In this document: positions 1-4,680 of the stretch, one piece after another
Numbering within the stretch: position 1 is the first letter of the stretch
Layout: every line of letters begins with the position of its first letter
The notes under the pieces: model-generated
What the model was told of the DNA's origin: nothing
The model's input: only the letters and a program-made list of their open reading frames with translations
The model's database searches: none
NCBI GenBank assembly: GCA_030039095.1
Contig: JASHQP010000383.1
Location: 1-5,030, forward strand
Reading direction: 5' to 3'
Length of the DNA: 5,030 nucleotides
Source: Streptosporangiaceae bacterium
Lineage (GTDB): Bacteria > Actinomycetota > Actinomycetes > Streptosporangiales > Streptosporangiaceae
Program-made: the position numbers and the translations under genes

Positions 1-53
1 TGGCCGGGCGAGGGCAGCGGCCCCGGCCGCTGCAGCGTCTCTGAGGCGGTCAT
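1..53 (-). CDS. Start of the next iron-transporter gene, probably ABC permease (partial)
   Basis: Only the first 17 codons are inside the window; the gene continues past the left edge. The ATG (bases 53-51) opens a frame reading MTASETLQRPGPLPSPG, with nearly every codon ending in G or C as in the neighbouring genes. It begins 22 nt after the stop of the iron-binding protein, on the same strand. A GGA lies about 6 nt before the ATG as a weak ribosome binding site. In bacterial Fe(III) ABC systems the binding-protein gene is usually followed by a large permease with a short, hydrophilic, cytoplasmic N-terminus, and a proline-rich start like this one fits. The permease identity is inferred from gene order alone: no membrane segment is visible here. 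A gene for the ATPase or another protein cannot be excluded. Confidence 0.55.
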   Translation of the reverse strand, partial: MTASETLQRPGPLPSPG

Positions 54-75
54 GGCGAGTCCGGCCCGGTCACCG

Positions 76-1113
76 TCACAGCAGGCCCGCCTGGCGCATC
101 AGCGAGATGGCCGTCGCCCCCGTGCCGAGATCGGCGATCGTCATCGGATACGGCTGGAGCTGGTCGAAGGGCGTCTCCGGCGCCTGTGTCGTGACCCCGG
201 AGGCGATCGGGTACTCGAAGCTGATCGACTTGCTCGGGTCGGCGATGATGCTCTGGCCCTGCTTGCTGACCAGGAACGCCAGGAACTTCTGCGCCGCTGC
301 CTGGTGCGTGGATGACTTCAGCACCGCGGCGCCGGAGATGTCGACGACGTAGCCGGGATCGCCCGCGGCGAAGTGGGTGATCTCCGAGTGCACGCTGCCG
401 GCGCCGACCTCGGCCTTCATCCGGTACCAGTAGTACTGGTTGACGATCCCGAACGCCACGGCGCCCCGGTTCACCTCGTCGGCGATCGTCTCGTTGTCCG
501 GGTAGACGTGGCCGCTGGCGTTCGCGTTGATCGCCTCGAGCCAGGTGAGGGTCGCGGCCTTCCCGTAGGCGCGGTCGTAGGCCGTGACGATCGGCTGGAA
601 GTCGGTCTCCTGCGGCGCCAGCGCCAGCTTGCCCTTGTACTTCGGCTCGGCGAGCTGGCTCACGTGCGTGGGGAGCTGGCTCGCCGAGATCAGCGACGGG
701 TTCCAGATGATCACGCTGACCCGCCCGGACACGCCCACCCAGTCGCCGTCGGGGGAGCTGTACCTGGCCGGGGTGTGACTCAGCGTCGACGGGTCCACCT
801 TGGCCAGCAGCCCCTTGGCCTGCAGGCTCTCCAGCGGAGGTGAGTTCTCGGTGTAGAACACGTCGGCGGGGGAGTGCGAGCCCTCGGTCACGATCTGGTC
901 CGCCAGCGTGTCCTCGTCGTCGCTGCGGATGTTGACCATGATGCCGGTGGCCTTCTCGAACGCGTTCACCAGGGCGTCGGCGGTCTGCTCGTGCTGGCCG
1001 TTGTAGAGGGTGATCGTCTGGGTGGCCGTGCCGCTGGCCGTGCCGCACCCGGCAAGCAGCGCGCAGCAGGTCGCGACGCCGGCGATGGCCGCCAGCCAGC
1101 GCTTGCCCGTCAT
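76..1113 (-). CDS. Ferric-iron ABC transporter substrate-binding lipoprotein (FbpA/FutA type)
   Basis: This is a 345-residue extracytoplasmic solute-binding protein that would capture Fe(III) and deliver it to a membrane permease. Residues 1-23 form a lipoprotein signal (MTGKRW, a hydrophobic stretch, lipobox LAGC with Cys23 as the predicted lipidated residue). The mature part shows the landmarks of class-1 ferric-binding proteins: YNGQHEQ at 38-43 (His41), VFYTENSP at 85-92 (Glu89), SGRVSVIIWNPSL at 129-141, and NQYYWYRM at 225-232 with the paired tyrosines Tyr227 and Tyr228. His, Glu and two Tyr are the iron ligands known in FbpA, so all four are present. The C-terminus ends in the usual family style (SLMRQAGLL), so the gene is full length. 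The ATG overlaps the TGA of the upstream lipoprotein gene (ATGA) and has no clear ribosome binding site, so translation is probably coupled. The frame stays open upstream, but that region is the lipoprotein gene. An iron-box promoter upstream supports iron as substrate. Confidence 0.93.
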   Translation of the reverse strand: MTGKRWLAAIAGVATCCALLAGCGTASGTATQTITLYNGQHEQTADALVNAFEKATGIMVNIRSDDEDTLADQIVTEGSHSPADVFYTENSPPLESLQAKGLLAKVDPSTLSHTPARYSSPDGDWVGVSGRVSVIIWNPSLISASQLPTHVSQLAEPKYKGKLALAPQETDFQPIVTAYDRAYGKAATLTWLEAINANASGHVYPDNETIADEVNRGAVAFGIVNQYYWYRMKAEVGAGSVHSEITHFAAGDPGYVVDISGAAVLKSSTHQAAAQKFLAFLVSKQGQSIIADPSKSISFEYPIASGVTTQAPETPFDQLQPYPMTIADLGTGATAISLMRQAGLL

Positions 1114-1526
1114 GACGCCGCGCCCGGGCAGAACGAATTGATCCGCTTGCTGGCCGCAGCGACCGCCAGCTTGGCCGAGCCCGAAGTCCCGTTGCTGTCG
1201 AAGAATGTCCGGTACGCGCTCGCCAGCTTGCCGATCGCCGCCCGGAGCTGAGCGTCGGACGTGTGGATCTGGCCAAGCGGGAGGATCTGGGCCTCGGCGT
1301 AGCCGACGGGATCGGAGTCCGGGTCGGGCCCGTCCGAGAGCACGGCGCTGACCTGGGTGCACGTGGTGCGTACCGCCGCGGTCGACGCCGCTGCGCCGGC
1401 CGCCGACCCGGACGACGATGCCGCGGAGCTGCACGCGCCGAGCAGCGCGGAAAGCCCCAGCGAGGTCAATGCCAGTAGCGTCGGCCCGAGAAACCGGGCT
1501 CCGGCCGCGGCGCGTGGAGTGGCCAT
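1110..1526 (-). CDS. Small secreted lipoprotein of unknown function, first gene of the iron operon
   Basis: The 138-residue product has a clear lipoprotein signal: Arg5 and Arg11, a hydrophobic core at about 12-30, and lipobox LGAC with Cys32 as the predicted lipid anchor. A flexible Ser/Ala/Gly stretch (33-51) follows, then a roughly 85-residue globular part that looks mostly helical (for example 78-106 and 117-131). Its only two cysteines after the anchor, Cys56 and Cys133, lie at the two ends of this part and could form a disulphide. I do not recognise a named domain, and no HxxE motif of EfeO/M75 proteins is present. The start is supported by AGGA 8 nt upstream and GGAG 3 nt upstream. The gene is first after the iron-box promoter and its stop overlaps the start of the ferric-binding protein gene. 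A role in iron acquisition, for example as a surface partner of the binding protein, is inferred from context only. Confidence 0.85.
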   Translation of the reverse strand: MATPRAAAGARFLGPTLLALTSLGLSALLGACSSAASSSGSAAGAAASTAAVRTTCTQVSAVLSDGPDPDSDPVGYAEAQILPLGQIHTSDAQLRAAIGKLASAYRTFFDSNGTSGSAKLAVAAASKRINSFCPGAAS

Positions 1527-1529
1527 GGT

Positions 1530-1538
1530 CTCCGTCCT
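1530..1538 (-). promoter_or_regulatory. Ribosome binding site of the lipoprotein gene
   Basis: Read on the minus strand this is AGGACGGAG, ending 3 nt before the ATG at 1526. The AGGA part sits at the usual 8-nt distance and fixes this ATG as the start. Confidence 0.7.
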
Positions 1539-1565
1539 GTTGTGCAGCCTTCCCCCGGCGGCTGA

Positions 1566-1584
1566 TGAGCTTAGGCTAACCTAA
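1566..1584. promoter_or_regulatory. Iron box (DtxR/IdeR/DmdR operator)
   Basis: The 19 bases TGAGCTTAGGCTAACCTAA match the DtxR/IdeR consensus TTAGGTTAGGCTAACCTAA at 17 of 19 positions; the last 14 bases are identical. The mismatches are the second and fifth bases of the left half. In actinobacteria the Fe(II)-loaded DtxR-family regulator binds such boxes and represses iron-uptake genes when iron is plentiful. The site covers the -10 hexamer and part of the spacer of the promoter at 1568-1597, the right position for blocking RNA polymerase. Four more bases (CTAA, 1585-1588) continue the repeat pattern to the right, so regulator dimers could bind in slightly different registers. Assignment rests on the motif plus the iron-transport genes downstream. 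Confidence 0.9.
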
Positions 1585-1597
1585 CTAATCATGTCAA
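1568..1597 (-). promoter_or_regulatory. Sigma70-type promoter of the iron-uptake operon
   Basis: On the minus strand there is a perfect -35 hexamer TTGACA (bases 1597-1592), an 18-bp spacer, and a -10 hexamer TAAGCT (1573-1568) that fits the actinobacterial TAnnnT pattern. Transcription would begin near 1561, giving a leader of about 35 nt before the lipoprotein ATG at 1526. The iron box overlaps the -10 and spacer. Confidence 0.75.
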
Positions 1598-1708
1598 CAG
1601 CCAGCCGCGGGGCCGCACTCGGGGTCCAGCTAGACGTGTCGCCGCTGGTCGCGGGATCGCTTCCCGGCCCGAGGGGAACGTAACCTGGGGGGGAGTAACG
1701 CGAGACCT
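1598..1708. other. Intergenic DNA between divergent iron operon and xdhC-like gene
   Basis: This stretch must carry the promoter for the rightward xdhC-like gene, but I see no convincing one. TAACCT at 1681-1686 fits a TAnnnT -10 hexamer and would place a start site near 1693, yet nothing resembling TTGAC lies 16-19 bp upstream. Runs of G (1687-1693) follow it. No second iron box, terminator hairpin or small gene is seen. Confidence 0.4.
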
Positions 1709-1712
1709 GAGG
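1709..1712 (+). promoter_or_regulatory. Ribosome binding site that fixes the xdhC-like start at 1721
   Basis: GAGG lies exactly 8 nt before the GTG at 1721. The other in-frame GTG, at 1712, would begin on the last G of this GAGG and has only a G-rich run about 17 nt upstream, too far to serve. The 1721 start is therefore preferred. Confidence 0.7.
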
Positions 1713-1720
1713 TGACGAGC

Positions 1721-2842
1721 GTGCGAGACATCCTGGATCCGATCTTCAAGTGGTGGGACGCCGGTGAGCCGTTTGGCCTGGCCACCGTCGTGCGGACGTT
1801 CCGCAGCGCGCCAAGGGAGCCCGGGGCGGCGATGGCCGTCTCCGCCGACGGCGAGGCCGTGGGCAGTGTTTCGGGGGGCTGCGTCGAGGGAGCCGTCTAC
1901 GAGCTGTCCGGGGAGGTACGCGCCAGCGGGCAGCCGGTGCTGCAGACCTACGGCATCTCCGATGATGACGCGTTCGCGGTGGGCCTGACGTGCGGCGGGA
2001 TCATCGACATATTCGTGGAGGCGGTCAGCAAGGACGCCTTCCCCGAGCTGGGCGACGTGGCCGCGGCGGTCAGGGCCGACGAGCCGGTCGCGGTGGCGAC
2101 CGTCATCGACGGGCCCGGCCTGGTGGGCGCCCGCCGGGTGATCTGGGGACAGGACGCGGGGCCGTCGTCGGGCACGCTCGGCTCGGGCGAGCGGCTGGAT
2201 CAGGCGGTGGACGACGACGCGCGCGGGATGCTCGCGCAGGGCCTCACCGGGACCCGCCGGTACGGCCCGGACGGCGAGCGGCGCAGGGATGAGCTGTCGG
2301 TGTTCGTCCAGTCCTTCGCGCCGGCGCCGCGGATGCTGGTCTTCGGCGCCATCGACTTCGCCGCCGCCGTGGCGCGGGCGGGCAAGTTCCTCGGCTACCG
2401 GGTGACGGTCTGCGACGCCCGGCCCGTCTTCTCGACGCGCAGGCGCTTCCCGGACGCGGACGAGGTCGTGACCGACTGGCCGCACCGGTACCTCGCCGGG
2501 CAGAACGTGGACGCGCGCACGGTCATCTGCGTGCTCACCCACGACCCGAAGTTCGACGTGCCGCTGCTCGAGGTGGCGCTGCGCACGCCGGCGTCCTACA
2601 TCGGAGCGATGGGCAGCAGGCGCACACACGAGGACCGGCTCGCCAGGCTGCGCGAGGTCGGCCTCACCGAGGACGAACTGGCCCGGCTGCGCTCGCCGAT
2701 CGGCCTCGACCTCGGCGCGCGCACGCCGGAGGAAACCGCGATCGCGATCGCCGCCGAGCTGATCCAGCTGCGCTGGGGTGGCTCCGGCCGCCCGCTGACC
2801 GCGACCACCGGCCGCATTCACCACAGCGCCAGCCCCGCCTGA
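1721..2842 (+). CDS. XdhC/CoxI family protein, maturation factor for molybdenum hydroxylases
   Basis: XdhC proteins bind molybdenum cofactor, promote its sulfuration and pass it to xanthine-dehydrogenase or CO-dehydrogenase-like hydroxylases in the cytoplasm. This 373-residue protein has both family domains. The N-terminal XdhC domain includes GSVSGGCVEG (48-57, Cys54) and LTCGG (89-93, Cys91). The C-terminal Rossmann domain includes FGAIDFAAAVARAG (208-221), CDARPVFSTRRRFPDAD (231-247), LTHDPKFD (272-279), YIGAMGSRRTHEDR (293-306) and GLDLGARTPEETAIAIAAEL (328-347). The usual GxGxxG-like glycine loop is replaced by GAIDFA, which I remember as common in actinobacterial CoxI-like members. Length is normal for a two-domain family member. 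The GTG at 1721 was chosen for its GAGG at 8 nt; starting at 1712 would add three residues. A MocA-type gene follows 36 nt downstream, consistent with a shared maturation job. The hydroxylase it serves is not in the window. Confidence 0.93.
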   Translation: MRDILDPIFKWWDAGEPFGLATVVRTFRSAPREPGAAMAVSADGEAVGSVSGGCVEGAVYELSGEVRASGQPVLQTYGISDDDAFAVGLTCGGIIDIFVEAVSKDAFPELGDVAAAVRADEPVAVATVIDGPGLVGARRVIWGQDAGPSSGTLGSGERLDQAVDDDARGMLAQGLTGTRRYGPDGERRRDELSVFVQSFAPAPRMLVFGAIDFAAAVARAGKFLGYRVTVCDARPVFSTRRRFPDADEVVTDWPHRYLAGQNVDARTVICVLTHDPKFDVPLLEVALRTPASYIGAMGSRRTHEDRLARLREVGLTEDELARLRSPIGLDLGARTPEETAIAIAAELIQLRWGGSGRPLTATTGRIHHSASPA

Positions 2843-2865
2843 CGGGCGACCGGACGGTCACGGGC

Positions 2866-2871
2866 TAGCCT
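2866..2871 (+). promoter_or_regulatory. Possible -10 element of a leaderless mocA-like transcript
   Basis: TAGCCT fits TAnnnT and ends exactly 7 nt before the GTG at 2879, the spacing that would place the first transcribed base on the start codon. Leaderless mRNAs of this layout are common in actinobacteria. No good -35 is visible 17-18 bp upstream. The gene otherwise lacks a usable ribosome binding site (only AGG one base before the GTG). The gene could instead simply be read from the xdhC-like transcript. Confidence 0.4.
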
Positions 2872-2878
2872 GGCAGGC

Positions 2879-3511
2879 GTGCAGAGCGACACCGCAGCTC
2901 CAGTCGCCGGGATCCTGCTCGCGGCGGGCGCAGGGAGCAGGCTCGGCCGTCCCAAGGCGCTCGTCGAGATCGGCGGGGAGCGCCTCGCCGAACGCGGCGT
3001 GGCGCTGCTTCGCGACGGCGGCGCGGCGCCGATCGTGGTGGTGACCGGCGCGGTAGCCGTCGACCTGCCCGGCGTGCTGGCCGTGCACAACCCGAACTGG
3101 CGCACCGGCATGGGCTCGTCGCTCTCGGCGGGCCTGGCCACGGTGCCGGAGGCCTGCGGCGCCGCCGTGATCGCGCTCGTGGATCAGCCGCTGGTCGGGC
3201 CCGAGGCGGTGCGGCGGCTGATCGCGGCGCACCAGGCCGGCGCGCGAGTAGCCGTCGCCTCGTATGCGGGAGCGCCCCGCAACCCGGTCCTGATCGCGCG
3301 GGAACACTGGGCCGAGGTGACCGCGCTGGCCGTCGGCGATGCCGGTGCGAGGTCGTTCCTGCGCGCGCATCCGGACCTGGTGACGCTCGTCGAGTGCGGC
3401 GACACCGGCAGCCCGGACGACCTGGACACCCGCTCCGACCTCGACCGGCTGGCGGGCCTGGTGCGGTCCCGTGAGGCCTCCGCTCCGGCCGGCACCTCGG
3501 ATCAGGAGTGA
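2879..3511 (+). CDS. mocA: MocA-like molybdenum cofactor cytidylyltransferase (NTP transferase)
   Basis: The predicted reaction joins CMP from CTP to molybdopterin cofactor, giving the dinucleotide form used by CO dehydrogenase and related hydroxylases. The 210-residue protein has a MobA-like NTP-transferase fold: nucleotide-binding LAAGAGSRLGRPKAL (14-28), NPNWRTGMGSSLSAG (71-85), metal-binding DQPLV (102-106, Asp102), PRNPVLI (133-139), GDAGARSFL (153-161) and DLDTRSDLDRL (181-191). LAAG rather than LAGG in the first motif favours the CTP-using MocA group over GTP-using MobA. Length is typical. The GTG start follows the xdhC-like stop by 36 nt and has almost no ribosome binding site, so the gene may be leaderless. 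XdhC and MocA act at successive steps of hydroxylase cofactor maturation, which agrees with the pairing. Its 3' end overlaps the convergent epimerase gene by 10 bp. A nucleotidyltransferase with another acceptor remains possible. Confidence 0.88.
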   Translation: MQSDTAAPVAGILLAAGAGSRLGRPKALVEIGGERLAERGVALLRDGGAAPIVVVTGAVAVDLPGVLAVHNPNWRTGMGSSLSAGLATVPEACGAAVIALVDQPLVGPEAVRRLIAAHQAGARVAVASYAGAPRNPVLIAREHWAEVTALAVGDAGARSFLRAHPDLVTLVECGDTGSPDDLDTRSDLDRLAGLVRSREASAPAGTSDQE

Positions 3512-4443
3512 CGCACCGCGATCCCCCACTCGTGCGTGATGCTGTCGCCGGGCTGCAGGATCAGCAGGTCGACGCCGGTCGCGAAGCTGTTCGGCGGGCA
3601 GGTCATCGGCTCGATCGCGATCGCGCGCCTGCGGTGTGCCGGATCGAGCGCGTCCCCCGTGAACACCTGCAGCCACCGGTAGCCCTGCCCCGCCCAGAAC
3701 GCCACCCGCACGTCGGCGCTGCTGAGCTGCGCCCAGGCACGCCCGTCCGGGCTGGCGGTCAGCGCGGTGAACGCGTGGTCGATCCTGGTGCCGGCCACTA
3801 GGCGCGGCTCGCGGAAGTCATAGGGGGTCCCGGTGACGTCCTCGGGCTCGCCGCGCGGTATGCCGCGGTCGCCGGGCCTGAGCCAGCGCGCGGCAGGAAG
3901 AAGCAGCTCGCATCCGTCGATCACCGGGGCCCCGGTGGTCAGGTACGGGTGCGAGCCGGTCCCGTACGGCGCCGGACGGCTGCCCGGGTTGGCGGCCGTG
4001 ATGCTGACGTGCAGGCCCTCGTCGGCGCTGAGCCGGTACTCGGCGGTCAGCTCCAGGCAGAACGGGTAGCCGTGGCTTCCGTAGAGCACGTGCCGCAGGC
4101 GAACGGCCTCGGCCGTGTGCCCGGCTTCCTGCCAGCCGGCAAACCGGGTCAGGCCGTGGATGGCGTTGCCCTGTTCCGGCTCGCTCAGGTCCAGCTGACA
4201 GCCGGTGCCGTCGATCGTGTACCTGCCGCCGTCGATCCGGTTCGGCCACGGCGCCAGCAGCTGACCAGCGGCGCCCGGAGGGAGTTCATCGGGCCCATAT
4301 TCTGCGATGACGGGGCGATGACGGTACCGGAATTCGCGCAGGCCAGCACCGAGCTGGGTAACTGCTGCGGAGTAGTCGCCCGCGGAAATCCGGAACTGCG
4401 CTCCGGTGAGCGGGATCGAGGTCAGCTTCGTCATGCCGACCAT
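3502..4443 (-). CDS. Aldose 1-epimerase (galactose mutarotase) family protein
   Basis: The family interconverts alpha and beta anomers of hexoses such as glucose and galactose in the cytoplasm. The 313-residue protein carries the GalM-type active-site landmarks: PWPNRI (65-70, Arg69), AIHGL (94-98, His96), GSHPYL (163-168, His165), RIDHAFT (220-226, Asp222) and IEPMTCPPNSF (277-287, Glu278, the likely catalytic base). His96 and His165 correspond to the two catalytic histidines of known mutarotases. Length is slightly under that of E. coli GalM, as in many actinobacterial relatives. There is no signal peptide. ATG at 4443 has a weak GAGA about 7 nt upstream; ATG at 4434 (residue 4) is an alternative with none. 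The true substrate is unknown because no sugar kinase, transporter or catabolic gene is adjacent. The 3' end overlaps mocA by 10 bp tail to tail. Confidence 0.92.
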   Translation of the reverse strand: MVGMTKLTSIPLTGAQFRISAGDYSAAVTQLGAGLREFRYRHRPVIAEYGPDELPPGAAGQLLAPWPNRIDGGRYTIDGTGCQLDLSEPEQGNAIHGLTRFAGWQEAGHTAEAVRLRHVLYGSHGYPFCLELTAEYRLSADEGLHVSITAANPGSRPAPYGTGSHPYLTTGAPVIDGCELLLPAARWLRPGDRGIPRGEPEDVTGTPYDFREPRLVAGTRIDHAFTALTASPDGRAWAQLSSADVRVAFWAGQGYRWLQVFTGDALDPAHRRRAIAIEPMTCPPNSFATGVDLLILQPGDSITHEWGIAVRHS

Positions 4444-4460
4444 CTTGCTTTCTCGGCATG
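4432..4460 (-). promoter_or_regulatory. Possible start-codon hairpin of the epimerase gene
   Basis: CATGCCG (4432-4438) and CGGCATG (4454-4460) are exact inverted repeats of 7 bp with 15 nt between them. In the minus-strand mRNA the loop would hold both the GAGA-like ribosome binding region and the ATG at 4443. The upstream arm is also half of a 10-bp palindrome CGGCATGCCG (4454-4463), so two pairings compete. A role in translation control is inferred. Confidence 0.35.
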
Positions 4461-4492
4461 CCGTCCCGGGGCCGGACCCCTGTTTTGATGCC

Positions 4493-4532
4493 GGCGGGGC
4501 TGCTTGGGGAGCGGGGGACCTTCAGCCCCGCC
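4493..4532. repeat. Perfect 10-bp inverted repeat upstream of the epimerase gene
   Basis: GGCGGGGCTG (4493-4502) and CAGCCCCGCC (4523-4532) are exact reverse complements with a 20-nt G-rich spacer. The 8-bp palindrome GCAATTGC (4534-4541) lies one base beyond. No T-run follows on either strand, so a classical intrinsic terminator is not supported. It may be an operator, a leader hairpin of the epimerase mRNA, or a U-less terminator for the gene ending at 4667. Confidence 0.6.
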
Positions 4533-4541
4533 AGCAATTGC

Positions 4542-4547
4542 ACCATA
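4542..4547 (-). promoter_or_regulatory. Weak candidate -10 element for the epimerase gene
   Basis: On the minus strand this reads TATGGT, fitting TAnnnT, and would start a transcript near 4535 with a leader of about 90 nt containing the inverted repeat at 4493-4532. No TTGAC-like -35 lies at the right distance, so support is weak. Confidence 0.25.
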
Positions 4548-4658
4548 GCGGCCCTGGCCGCGGATGCGGGCGAACTTCGCCAACACCACAGGGAGCTCTC
4601 AGGTGGGCGGTATTTCTTTCAGCAACGGCACCATGGGCTTCCACGTGCAGTTCTGCGA

Positions 4659-4680
4659 CGCCGCGGCTACCCCTGCGGCG
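4659..4680 (-). terminator. Possible hairpin at the end of the unrecognised right-edge gene
   Basis: CGCCGC (4659-4664) and GCGGCG (4675-4680) pair as a 6-bp GC stem around a 10-nt loop holding the TAG stop (4667-4669). No T-run follows on the minus strand, so this is a weak terminator candidate. Confidence 0.25.

Noticed and set aside
50..1276. Long open frame of 408 residues on the minus strand
   Set aside because: It runs across the ferric-binding protein in another frame, is rich in Arg/Gly/Ala without any domain, and has no start context.
1114..1434. N-terminal extension of the ferric-binding protein frame up to 1434
   Set aside because: The frame is open there, but this stretch encodes the lipoprotein gene in another frame, and a lipoprotein signal begins exactly at the ATG at 1113.
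1674..1700. GGAAC at 1675-1679 as the -35 of an ECF-sigma promoter for the xdhC-like gene
   Set aside because: No matching GTC/GTT -10 element lies at the expected distance.
1589..2824. 411-residue open frame opposite the xdhC-like gene
   Set aside because: Arg/Ala/Pro-rich shadow frame of GC-rich DNA; the plus strand here encodes clear XdhC motifs throughout.
2858..3676. 272-residue open frame opposite mocA
   Set aside because: Antisense shadow without domains; mocA motifs are unambiguous on the other strand.
4493..4532. Inverted repeat read as a classical intrinsic terminator
   Set aside because: Neither strand has a T-run after the stem, and the 20-nt loop is long for a terminator.
4286..4546. 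86-residue minus-strand frame overlapping the epimerase start
   Set aside because: No ribosome site or recognisable domain, and most of it lies inside the epimerase coding region in a different frame.
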